DNA from: Pseudomonadota bacterium
GTDB taxonomy: Bacteria; Pseudomonadota; Gammaproteobacteria; Burkholderiales; Rhodocyclaceae
Length of the DNA: 64,000 nucleotides
Direction: 5' to 3'
NCBI GenBank assembly: GCA_018241685.1
Contig: JAFEDJ010000059.1
Location: forward strand, 54,169 to 118,168
The notes below the pieces were generated by a model. The model searched no databases and had not been told where the DNA came from. It saw only the letters and a list, made by a program, of their open reading frames with translations. The first letter of the stretch is position 1; each line of letters opens with the position of its first letter. Below are positions 52,480 to 60,427 of the stretch, in pieces. The position numbers and the translations under genes were made by a program.

Positions 52480-53145
52480 ATGAAAGACTTGCTCAAGAAC
52501 AACCGTGGATTCCTGCTCTTCCTGCTCTGCTTCGGCTTTTTCCGCTCCGCCATTGCCGACTGGAACCCGATCCCGTCCGGCTCCATGCGCCCGACGCTGC
52601 TCGAAGGCGACGTGGTGCTGGTCAACCGCCTGGCCTACGACGCCAAGCTGCCCCTCACCGACATCGCCGTGGCCCACCTCGGCGACCCAGCCCGCGGCGA
52701 CGTGGTGACCTTCAAGTCGCCCAAGGACGGCACACTGCTGATCAAGCGCGTCATTGGCCTGCCCGGCGACACGGTGGCGATGCGCGACGGCGCGCTGACC
52801 ATCAACGGCGAAGCCGCCCGCTACGACGTCGTCGGCGTGGTCTCCGAACCCATAGGCCAGGGCCACGAGGTGGACGCCATCCGCGCCACCGAGACGGTGG
52901 CCAGCACCCGGCGCACCGTGCAATACCTGCCCAACGTGCAGACGCTGCGCAACTTCGCCCCTGTCACCATCCCGCCCGGCCAGTACCTGATGCTCGGCGA
53001 CAACCGCGACAACAGCGCCGACTCCCGCGTGATCGGCCTCGTCCCCCGCCAGCTGCTGGTCAGCAAGGCCCACCACATCCTCGTCTCGGCAGACATCCTC
53101 GGCAACTGGCTGCCGCGCCTGGAGCGCATCGCGCAGGCCCTGTAA
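52480..53145 (+). CDS. lepB: signal peptidase I
   Basis: 221 residues from the ATG at 52480 with GAGG upstream; an earlier ATG at 52423, overlapping the previous stop, would add 19 residues and couple it to the operon. One N-terminal helix (FLLFLLCFGFFRSAIADW), catalytic Ser in PSGSMRPTLLEGD and Lys in LLIKRVIGLPGD, and the C-terminal box GDNRDNSADSR. Shorter than E. coli LepB and with only one helix. It cleaves signal peptides at the outer face of the inner membrane. Its place at the end of a sulfur operon and not next to lepA suggests an additional copy. Confidence 0.93.
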   Translation: MKDLLKNNRGFLLFLLCFGFFRSAIADWNPIPSGSMRPTLLEGDVVLVNRLAYDAKLPLTDIAVAHLGDPARGDVVTFKSPKDGTLLIKRVIGLPGDTVAMRDGALTINGEAARYDVVGVVSEPIGQGHEVDAIRATETVASTRRTVQYLPNVQTLRNFAPVTIPPGQYLMLGDNRDNSADSRVIGLVPRQLLVSKAHHILVSADILGNWLPRLERIAQAL

Positions 53146-53160
53146 GAGGCCATTCCCCGC

Positions 53161-53192
53161 CCGGGCTGCCGCTCAGTCGACCGGCAGCCCGG
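53161..53192 (+). terminator. hairpin, probable terminator after lepB
   Basis: Perfect 11-bp stem CCGGGCTGCCG (53161-53171) / CGGCAGCCCGG (53182-53192) with a ten-base loop, 15 bases after the lepB stop. The following tract (ctctgattg) is poor in T, so termination may need Rho or be partial. Confidence 0.55.
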
Positions 53193-53283
53193 CTCTGATT
53201 GAATACCAGCACGCCATCAGCACTTCCTGCTGAAATCCGGACACGCACCGTCTTGCGCGCCGGCAACCGGGCCTAACAAACAG

Positions 53284-53303
53284 TGCCCGCTCCGGGCAGT
53301 TTT
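53284..53303 (+). terminator. short hairpin TGCCCG-N3-CGGGCA followed by TTTT
   Basis: Six-base perfect arms (53284-53289 and 53293-53298) followed by GTTTT. It could be a second terminator after lepB, or an operator shared with the identical arms at 40612-40626. The rest of the 265-base gap 53146-53410 shows no gene. Confidence 0.35.
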
Positions 53304-53410
53304 CTCCATACTCCCGGCCTCAGGTACGGCTGGCGCAGTCTTTGCCTGCATCCTCCCTCACCCCATCCAAACCCTCCAACACATCCGCACGGCACAAGAC
53401 AGGAGAAAGC

Positions 53411-54841
53411 GTGTTACGCAAATTCATCGGCGGCTTCCGCCGCGAATGGACGACGGTCCTGCTCGTCTATTTCTGCTACGGTGCGAGCACCATCACCGGC
53501 ATCGCCGAGGTCTTCTTCCAGAAGGAGACCCTCAAGCTTTCTCCCGTCGAAGTCACCAGCATCGGCTTCTGGCTGATGCTGCCCTGGTCCATGAAGATGG
53601 TGGTCGGCGCGGCGGCCGACATCCACCCCTTCTTCGGCAGCCGCCGCACACCCTGGCTGCTGGCCGGTTGCGTGGCCACCTTTGCCGGCTATGTGGCGCT
53701 GGCCACGGTGGTGGAAACGAAGACCGGCTACCTGGCCGCCTCCCTGCTGACCGCCATCGGCTTCATGGTCCAGGACGTGATCGCCGACGCGCTGAGCGTC
53801 GAAGTGGTCGAAACCGAAGAAGAGCGTAACCAGATCCAGACCCTCGGCCGGGCGGCGCTGCTCGTCGGGGCCATCAGCGTCGGCTACCTGTCCGGCGTGC
53901 TGGCGGGGGCGATCGGCACCCGCAAGGTCTACGCGCTGGCGTCCCTGCTGCCGCTGCTGGTGGTCGCCAGCCTGCCCTTCTCGCGCGTGCGCCGCAGCGC
54001 GGATGCCCCCGCCCTGGCCCGGCCGGCCCCTGCTCCCGACAATGACATTCTGGGCGGTGGCAACGCCCGGCTGGTGGTGCTGATCGGGCTGGCCTACGCG
54101 GCCATCGGCGTCGGCCTGGAGCTGCTCGACGTGCCCTACGCCCAGGAAATCGTGCTGCTCATCTCCCTGCTGCTGATCAGCATCGTGCTGTGGCGGGTCG
54201 GCATTTCCCGGGAGATCGCCATCGCCGCGGTCGTCATCTTCCTGTTCCGCGCCACGCCGGATGTCGGCCAGGGCTACAGCTACTGGGCCATCGACAAGCT
54301 CGGCTTCGATCAGCAGTTCCTTGGCGTGCTGGCCCAGGTGAGTTCCATCCTGAGCCTCGTCGGCCTGCTCGCCTTCCGCAAGTACATCGTCAGCATGCCA
54401 GTCAGCTTCACGCTGGGCTGGGTGATGATCATCGGCACCGTCCTCTACCTGCCGAACATCGGGCTGTTCTACGGCGTCCATGAATGGCTGGGCGTGTCGG
54501 CCCGGACCTTCGCCTTCATCGACACCACGATCTCGGCGCCGCTGGGCCAGCTGACGATGGTCCCGATGCTGATCCTCACCGCCCGCGCCGCGCCCAAGGG
54601 CGCCGAAGCCACCATGTTCGCGGTGATGGCGTCGCTGATGAACCTGGCCCTTTCGGCCAGCCAGCTGTTCACCGGCTACCTCAACGACGCCTTCAAGATC
54701 ACCCAGCAGGACTATTCCAACCTCGGCCTGCTGATGATCGCGGTCACCGTGATCGGCCTGCTGCCGTTGCTGGCACTCCCGCTACTGCGCGAGGTCGAGG
54801 GTGTGGATACGCAGATGGCACAAAAAATGCAAACAACATGA
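53411..54841 (+). CDS. BT1 (folate-biopterin transporter) family membrane transporter
   Basis: 476 residues from the GTG at 53411, with AGGAG six bases before. Twelve predicted helices in MFS style: LLVYFCYGASTITGIAEVFF, the loop GRRTP-like FGSRRTPWLLAGCVA, ALSVEVVETEEERNQIQTLG, FLFRATPDVGQGYSYWAIDK and GAEATMFAVMASLMNLALSA are the characteristic BT1 elements. Homologues move folates or pterins, S-adenosylmethionine or other small molecules in protozoa, plants and cyanobacteria; in proteobacteria the substrate is unproven. It stands alone between lepB and a small hypothetical gene. Confidence 0.88.
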   Translation: MLRKFIGGFRREWTTVLLVYFCYGASTITGIAEVFFQKETLKLSPVEVTSIGFWLMLPWSMKMVVGAAADIHPFFGSRRTPWLLAGCVATFAGYVALATVVETKTGYLAASLLTAIGFMVQDVIADALSVEVVETEEERNQIQTLGRAALLVGAISVGYLSGVLAGAIGTRKVYALASLLPLLVVASLPFSRVRRSADAPALARPAPAPDNDILGGGNARLVVLIGLAYAAIGVGLELLDVPYAQEIVLLISLLLISIVLWRVGISREIAIAAVVIFLFRATPDVGQGYSYWAIDKLGFDQQFLGVLAQVSSILSLVGLLAFRKYIVSMPVSFTLGWVMIIGTVLYLPNIGLFYGVHEWLGVSARTFAFIDTTISAPLGQLTMVPMLILTARAAPKGAEATMFAVMASLMNLALSASQLFTGYLNDAFKITQQDYSNLGLLMIAVTVIGLLPLLALPLLREVEGVDTQMAQKMQTT

Positions 54842-54966
54842 TCCAGCCATCACCCACCAGACGCCATCCGGTACCCTGCACGGTCTGCAGCTGAGGGCCC
54901 ACGCGCACACGGCGAGCATCACCAGCGAGCGGCAAACGGACAATCTGGCCAGAACCGGGAACCACG

Positions 54967-55332
54967 ATGTTTCGCCTGTCGCACCGCCTCACCCAGATTT
55001 CGATACTCATCGGCGCCTTGTTCCCCCATTCTCCGGTGGCCGTGGCTGAGGCATTCAGCTGGTACATCGACCAGAGCGGCGAAATCGTCACCCTTCACGA
55101 TCACCAGCCCGCTTCGTCCCCTCTGGAGACGTCCCAGCCCGGCCAAACGCCGCCTGACGCTTCCGCCCGAGCCCCGATAGAAGGCGAGCCGGCACCATCG
55201 ACAGGCGCCACACTAATGCCCAGCCCTCCGGGGCTGATCGCCAGCCTCGTGCTCGGCGGCAGTGGCTATGTCTTCGGGAAACGGCTGTTCCGCCGGCTCA
55301 GGAAAGGCGAATCGCGCCGTCGATCCGGCTAG
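54967..55332 (+). CDS. small exported or membrane-anchored hypothetical protein
   Basis: 121 residues. Signal-like N-terminus (RLTQISILIGALFPHSPVAV), an acidic/Pro-rich middle (about 40-85, HQPASSPLETSQPGQTPPDA) and a C-terminal hydrophobic segment (about 85-104, GLIASLVLGGSGYVFGKRLF) followed by a basic tail (RRLRKGESRRRSG). The segment may be a membrane anchor with its tail in the cytoplasm. WYIDQSGEIVTLHDHQ recalls small DUF4124-like proteins, but too little is left to assign it. Confidence 0.55.
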   Translation: MFRLSHRLTQISILIGALFPHSPVAVAEAFSWYIDQSGEIVTLHDHQPASSPLETSQPGQTPPDASARAPIEGEPAPSTGATLMPSPPGLIASLVLGGSGYVFGKRLFRRLRKGESRRRSG

Positions 55333-55708
55333 TCCAGCCCTTATGAAGCCTGTCCGACCCTGGGCAGGCGGGCTTCAGCCCTGCAGATACTACGCAAACT
55401 TCTTGTCTTCGGTCCGAATGTAGTCGGTAAGGCAGTTACGCGGATAGTGGTAGATCTCTCCCACTCCTCTGCGTAGCGCCCACTCCTCGGGGCCAGGCGG
55501 GCAACCCACAGCATGTGTTCGCTGGTGTCGGTATCGCGGTATTCGGCGAGTTCGGCCAACATGGCGGCATCTCTGGTCTTTTTGCGCACTGCACCTTGCC
55601 TCTTGCCCTCGGGCAAGGCAGCCTTGCCCCACCGACCATTTCCTTTCGCCAAATGCACATCCGCCGTTTCCCTGCAGGCCCCCCGGCCAGATCAGAAAGG
55701 CACCACTA
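55333..55708. other. 376-base gap, possibly a decayed gene
   Basis: On the minus strand two overlapping frames (55341-55658 and 55390-55761) each have patches that look coding: in one, DAAMLAELAEYRDTDTSEHM; in the other, IYHYPRNCLTDYIRTEDKKF ending in a stop at 55390. A frameshift between them would explain this, but I recognise no family. An interrupted inverted repeat GAAGCC/GGCTTC spans about 55346-55376. The ribosome site of the UbiB gene (AAAGG) is at the right end. Confidence 0.3.
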
Positions 55709-57406
55709 ATGTTGTGGCAGGCCATCGGCGCGGTGCGCGATCTGAAACGCGTGCATGACATCGCCAGCGTGCTGATCCGCTACGGTTTCGGAGACCTTGT
55801 CCGGCGCATCGGCATGGCGCACGCGCTGGAACGCGCCGGCAAGGCCCTGCGTTGGCGCGAACCGGGAGAGCTGGCCCATCTGGAACCTGCTGCGCGGGTC
55901 CGCCGGGCCCTGGAGGAACTGGGACCGACCTTCGTCAAACTGGGGCAGATCCTGGCAACGCGGGTGGATCTGTTCCCACCTGACTGGATCACCGAGTTCA
56001 GCAAGCTTCAGGACGCCGCACCCGCCCTGCCGTTCATCGAACTGCGGGCGCAGTTGATGGAAGACCTGGGCGAGCCTCCCGAGGCGCTCTTCGCCGAACT
56101 GGACACCGAACCGCTGGCCGCTGCCTCCCTGGCCCAGGTCCATAGAGCGCACCTGAGCGACGGTACAGACGTGGTCCTCAAGGTGCGGCGTCCCGGCATC
56201 CGCCCGATCATCGAGGCGGATTTGCGCCTGCTGGAGCGTCTGGCTGAGATCATCGAAACTGAAGCCGCAGACCTGCGTCGCTACCGCCCCAGCGACATCG
56301 TCCGCCAGTTCACGCTGTCCTTGCGCCGCGAACTGGACTTCGCAGCCGAATGCCGCAACGCAGAGCGGATTGCGGAGCAGTTTGCCGGGCATCCGGAAAT
56401 CGTCATCCCCCGCGTACACTGGCAATGGTGCGGGGAGCGGCTGAACGTGCAGGACTACGTGGACGGCATTTCCGGGCGAGACCTCGCCGCCGCCGACGCG
56501 GCCGGGCTGGATCGCAAGCTACTGGCCCGCCGCGGTGCGGAGGCGGTGCTCAAGATGTTGCTGGAAGACGGTTTCTTCCATGCAGACCCCCACCCCGGCA
56601 ACGTGCTCTACCTGCCCGGCAACCGTATCGCCTTCATCGACTTCGGCATGGTCGGACGCCTGACCGAAGAACGCCGCAGCCAGGTGGCACGCCTGCTGCA
56701 CGGGCTGGTCAGCCGCGATAGCGGCCTGGTCGCCGACGTGCTGCTCGACTGGAGCGACGATGATCACCTCGACCCGGAATCCGACCTTCTGAATCTGCGC
56801 ACAGAGATCGACACCTTCGTGGACCTTTACCACGGCGTCCCGCTGCAGCGCCTTAACATTGGCGCGATGCTGTCGGATCTGCTCACCATCCTGCGCGAAC
56901 ACGGCCTATCCCTGCCCACCGATCTGGCCCTGATGATCAAGGCCTTCATCACCCTCGAAGGCATGGGCCGACAACTCGACCCGGATTTCGACATCGCCGC
57001 CGAAGCCAGTCCTTTCCTGCGCCAGGTATTACTGGCCCACGCCGCGCCGGCAGCCTTTGCCCGGCGTGGCTGGCGTGCCTTCGCGGACACGGTGGATCTG
57101 CTCGCTGGCCTGCCGCGGGATCTACGTCAGTTCCTTCGCGCCGCGCGCCGGGGCAAACTACAGGTCCAGGTCGAGGTGCTGCCGCTGCAACGCTTCGGCA
57201 GCCAGATCGACCGGGCTGCCAGCCGGCTCTCGCTGGCCATCGTGATCGCCGCACTGATCATCGGTTCGGCCATCGTAATGACCGTCGACAAGGCACCCGT
57301 ACTTCCTGGTCTCCCCTCCTTCGGTCTGCTCGGTTTCATTTCTGCCCTGATCGGCGGACTCTGGTTGCTGCTGTCGATCTGGCGCAGCGGCGGTCCCCAC
57401 CGATAA
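55709..57406 (+). CDS. ABC1/UbiB-family atypical kinase
   Basis: 565 residues. Family marks: VRRALEELGPTFVKLGQILA (KxGQ motif), AAASLAQVHRAHLSDGTDVV (the Ala-rich loop replacing the Gly loop), the VAIK-like Lys in VLKVRRPG, LNVQDYVDGISGRDL, the catalytic loop FFHADPHPGNVLYL and the metal motif FIDFGMVGRLT. Two C-terminal helices (about 513-533 and 538-558) anchor it in the inner membrane. UbiB and relatives support ubiquinone synthesis and are ATPases more than protein kinases. It is not beside ubiE/ubiJ, so it may be an additional family member. The MFS gene starts 10 bases later. Confidence 0.9.
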   Translation: MLWQAIGAVRDLKRVHDIASVLIRYGFGDLVRRIGMAHALERAGKALRWREPGELAHLEPAARVRRALEELGPTFVKLGQILATRVDLFPPDWITEFSKLQDAAPALPFIELRAQLMEDLGEPPEALFAELDTEPLAAASLAQVHRAHLSDGTDVVLKVRRPGIRPIIEADLRLLERLAEIIETEAADLRRYRPSDIVRQFTLSLRRELDFAAECRNAERIAEQFAGHPEIVIPRVHWQWCGERLNVQDYVDGISGRDLAAADAAGLDRKLLARRGAEAVLKMLLEDGFFHADPHPGNVLYLPGNRIAFIDFGMVGRLTEERRSQVARLLHGLVSRDSGLVADVLLDWSDDDHLDPESDLLNLRTEIDTFVDLYHGVPLQRLNIGAMLSDLLTILREHGLSLPTDLALMIKAFITLEGMGRQLDPDFDIAAEASPFLRQVLLAHAAPAAFARRGWRAFADTVDLLAGLPRDLRQFLRAARRGKLQVQVEVLPLQRFGSQIDRAASRLSLAIVIAALIIGSAIVMTVDKAPVLPGLPSFGLLGFISALIGGLWLLLSIWRSGGPHR

Positions 57407-57416
57407 CCCGTTTTCC

Positions 57417-58625
57417 ATGACAACAACAACGATAAGCTCCCCCCAACTCACGCCTCGCCAGGACGTGCGGATCATCGCCCTGGTCGGCTTCGCCCACGGC
57501 GTCTCCCACTTCTTCCACCTGCTGCTGCCGCCGTTGTTTCCGTGGCTGATGCCGGAGTTCGGACTGGACTTCGTGCAGATCGGCAGCACGATGACGGTCT
57601 TTTTCGTCGTCTCCGGTGTTGGGCAGGCCCTGGCCGGCCTGGCGGTGGACCGTTTCGGCCCCCTGCGGGTGCTGTCGACCGGCGTTGCGTGCTTCATCCT
57701 CGCCGGTTTCGGCCTGTCCCAGGCCCGCGGGCTCGGCGACCTGATCGCCGTAGCCGCGCTGGCGGGCCTGGGCAACAGCGTCTTCCACCCCTGCGACTTC
57801 ACGATCCTCAACCGCAACGTTTCCCCCCAGCGCCTCGGGCACGCGTTTTCGATGCACGGCCTTTCAGGCAACCTGGGCTGGGCGCTGGCGCCGGTCTTCC
57901 TGACCGGCATCGCGTCGGTGGCCGGCTGGCGCACGGCAGGTATGGGTGCCGGCCTGCTGGCGATTCCCGCACTCGCACTACTTCTGCTCGGACGGCATCA
58001 TTTTGCGGTCCCACCCCACGCGACAAGCACGACCAATCGCAAGGTGACCACGCTGGAGATTCTGAAGGTCGGCCCCGTGTGGCTGTGCTTCACCTTCTTC
58101 CTGCTGCTCACCACAGCCTTCGGCGCAATCCAGAACTTTGGTACGCCACTGATGCAGGGCATGTATGGGATGCCAATCAGCCAGGCCGCGGGAACCTTGT
58201 CGGCGTATCTGCTGGCTGGCGCAGCGGGCGTTCTGGTAGGCGGCTTCCTGACCCGCCACGCACGGCAAGGACGGATCATCACCGGCGCACTCTGCACTGC
58301 AGCCCTGGCTGCGCTCCTGCTGGCCAGCGGCTGGCCGGGCGCCGCCACGGTCTTGCCCTTGATGGCGGCGATCGGCTTTCTGACAGGCCTGGCGGGGCCT
58401 TCGCGGGATCTGCTGGTGCGTAGCGCGGCGACGGCCCGCTTCGGCCAGGCTGCCTTCGGACGGGTATACGGCTTTGTCTATTCGGGGCTTGATACAGGCC
58501 TGGCCCTGGCGCCGCTGATATTCGGCAACTTCATGAACAAAAGCCAGTTTGCAACGGTATTGCTCGGCGTCGCGATCCTGCAGGCACTGGCCGTGTTCAC
58601 CGCACTGAGCGTGGAACGGCGCTAG
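57417..58625 (+). CDS. MFS transporter (Fsr-like)
   Basis: 402 residues, twelve helices. Typical MFS parts: HGVSHFFHLLLPPLFPWLMP in helix 1, the loop 2-3 motif DRFGPLRVLSTGVACF, and LAGLGNSVFHPCDFTILNRN in helix 4, the latter resembling the fosmidomycin-resistance (Fsr) group, where HP is conserved. Direction and substrate are not evident. It is probably cotranscribed with the UbiB-like gene and ends 8 bases before the convergent HD-GYP gene. Confidence 0.85.
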   Translation: MTTTTISSPQLTPRQDVRIIALVGFAHGVSHFFHLLLPPLFPWLMPEFGLDFVQIGSTMTVFFVVSGVGQALAGLAVDRFGPLRVLSTGVACFILAGFGLSQARGLGDLIAVAALAGLGNSVFHPCDFTILNRNVSPQRLGHAFSMHGLSGNLGWALAPVFLTGIASVAGWRTAGMGAGLLAIPALALLLLGRHHFAVPPHATSTTNRKVTTLEILKVGPVWLCFTFFLLLTTAFGAIQNFGTPLMQGMYGMPISQAAGTLSAYLLAGAAGVLVGGFLTRHARQGRIITGALCTAALAALLLASGWPGAATVLPLMAAIGFLTGLAGPSRDLLVRSAATARFGQAAFGRVYGFVYSGLDTGLALAPLIFGNFMNKSQFATVLLGVAILQALAVFTALSVERR

Positions 58626-58633
58626 CGGCGCAC

Positions 58634-59791
58634 TCAGGTTGCCGCCACGTCCTCCTCCGGTTCATCGCTGAAGTTCCGGGCAATGGCGGCGAAATCTCCG
58701 GAAACGCGGAGGAGGACATCGACGATATCGGGATCGAAATGCTTACCGCGCTCCAGCGCCATCATTTCGATCGCCTTCTCGTGGGGGAACGGCGGCTTAT
58801 AGACCCGCCGGGAGATCAACGCATCATATACGTCAGCAACGGCCATCAAGCGCGCCGATACCGGGATCGCGTCGCCGGTCAGCCCTTGCGGATAGCCAGT
58901 ACCATCCCAACGTTCGTGATGCCCGTAGGCAATCTCGGCCGCGTAGCGCAGGAAGGACGCATCCGCCGTGCCCCCCAACGCCCGCTCGGCCTGCAGGATC
59001 GCGTTGCGCCCGTATTCGCAGTGCTGCTTCATGATCACCCATTCATCGGGTGTCAGCTTGCCTCGCTTCAGCAGGATGGCATCCGGCGTCGCCACCTTAC
59101 CCACATCGTGCAGCGGCGCGGATTTGAACAACAACTGGATTACATCCTCATCCAGATAATCCCCGAAACGGGGATGGTCCTGCAATTGCTCGGCGAGGAT
59201 GCGGACATAGTGCTGGGTACGGCGGATATGGTTGCCGGTCTCATTGTCGCGGGCTTCGGCAAGGGCGCAGAAAGCGGTGATGGTGGCCGCTTGAGCTGCG
59301 ATCACTTCCTGTTTGCTGGAGACGAGGCGGCGGCTTTGCTCGCTGATTTCGGCCGTGCGCTCGGCGACCAACAGTTCGAGATCTGCGTTGCGGCGCTGCA
59401 GCGCCTTGGTGGCCCGCGACAGCGCCAGGTGGGTACGCACCCGGGCCAACACCACCGGCGGGGAAATCGGCTTGTGAATGAAGTCTTCCGCACCGAGGGA
59501 GAAGCCCTGCTCCTCGTCTTCCGGGCGGTCCAGACCGGTCAGAAACATCACCGGGATGCCGCGTGTCGACTCCGACGACTTGAGGCGACGGCAGACCTCG
59601 AAACCATCCAGCCCGGGCATCATCACATCAAGCAGGATCAGATCGGCTCGCCCACCGGCCTCCAGATAACCGAGCGCTTCACCGCCACTCGTGGCGGGAT
59701 GGACGTCATAATGCGCCGACAGCACGTCCTCGAGAATCAATAGATTGTCGGCCTGATCATCCACCACCAGCACGTGGGCACGCTGTTTCAT
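58634..59791 (-). CDS. response regulator with HD-GYP phosphodiesterase domain
   Basis: 385 residues from the ATG at 59791, with GGAG eight bases upstream; Met codons at 59809 and 59836 are weaker. Receiver domain (about 7-125): VLVVDDQADN, phospho-accepting Asp in LILLDVMMPGLDGFE. A coiled-coil linker (about 130-170) leads to HD-GYP (about 175-365) with HD in SAPLHDVGKVATPD and HHERWDGTGYPQGLTGD, the intact GYP form. It should hydrolyse cyclic di-GMP when phosphorylated. No cognate kinase is adjacent; the family (RpfG-like) usually promotes motility or dispersal. Confidence 0.93.
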   Translation of the reverse strand: MKQRAHVLVVDDQADNLLILEDVLSAHYDVHPATSGGEALGYLEAGGRADLILLDVMMPGLDGFEVCRRLKSSESTRGIPVMFLTGLDRPEDEEQGFSLGAEDFIHKPISPPVVLARVRTHLALSRATKALQRRNADLELLVAERTAEISEQSRRLVSSKQEVIAAQAATITAFCALAEARDNETGNHIRRTQHYVRILAEQLQDHPRFGDYLDEDVIQLLFKSAPLHDVGKVATPDAILLKRGKLTPDEWVIMKQHCEYGRNAILQAERALGGTADASFLRYAAEIAYGHHERWDGTGYPQGLTGDAIPVSARLMAVADVYDALISRRVYKPPFPHEKAIEMMALERGKHFDPDIVDVLLRVSGDFAAIARNFSDEPEEDVAAT

Positions 59792-59896
59792 TGCAAACTC
59801 CGGAACCATTTTCGGACGACCTGTCTTCTTCCCCACGGATACAGGGGATTATTCCAGCATCTGTCGCCCACCGCTGCAAGCACCGCCTGAACCATC

Positions 59897-60427
59897 ATGG
59901 CCCTGATTTACAGTTTTCCACCCATTGCCACCGCTGTGGCCCATACCTTGATCCTCGGCAGCATGCCCGGCGAAGCGTCCCTTCGCGCCGGGCAATACTA
60001 TGCACACCCTCGTAATCTATTCTGGCCCATCCTGGGCGAACTGGTAGGGGCCCATCCCGCCCTGCCCTACGCCGAGCGACTGCGCTGCCTGGAATCTGCG
60101 GGCATTGCGCTGTGGGATGTACTGCAGTGCTGTGAACGGGAAGGCAGTCTCGACACGCGTATCGACGTCGGAACCATCGTCCCCAACGACTTCCCGGGCT
60201 TTCTGGCGGCGCATCCGCATATCACGCGGGTCTTCTTCAATGGCGCCATGGCGGAGACGAGCTTTCGACGCCACGTATTGAAATCGCTGACGGCTCGCCG
60301 GTTGGCCTACGAACGCCTGCCGTCGACCAGTCCGGCCAACGCCGCATTCAGCTTCGCCAGGCGTCTGGAGGCCTGGCGAAGCGTGCTTGCTGCTTCTGAA
60401 CCGCCGACTCAATGCTCCAGCACGTAA
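59897..60427 (+). CDS. DNA-deoxyinosine glycosylase (UDG superfamily, family 6)
   Basis: 176 residues. Uracil-DNA glycosylase fold of the hypoxanthine group: TLILGSMPGEASLRAGQYYA with the catalytic-loop Asn in HPRNLFWPILGEL, IALWDVLQCCEREGSLDTRI, and the C-terminal LPSTSPANAAFSF loop. It removes hypoxanthine from deaminated DNA to start base-excision repair. Its last 19 bases overlap the 3' end of the convergent phaC gene. Confidence 0.9.
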   Translation: MALIYSFPPIATAVAHTLILGSMPGEASLRAGQYYAHPRNLFWPILGELVGAHPALPYAERLRCLESAGIALWDVLQCCEREGSLDTRIDVGTIVPNDFPGFLAAHPHITRVFFNGAMAETSFRRHVLKSLTARRLAYERLPSTSPANAAFSFARRLEAWRSVLAASEPPTQCSST

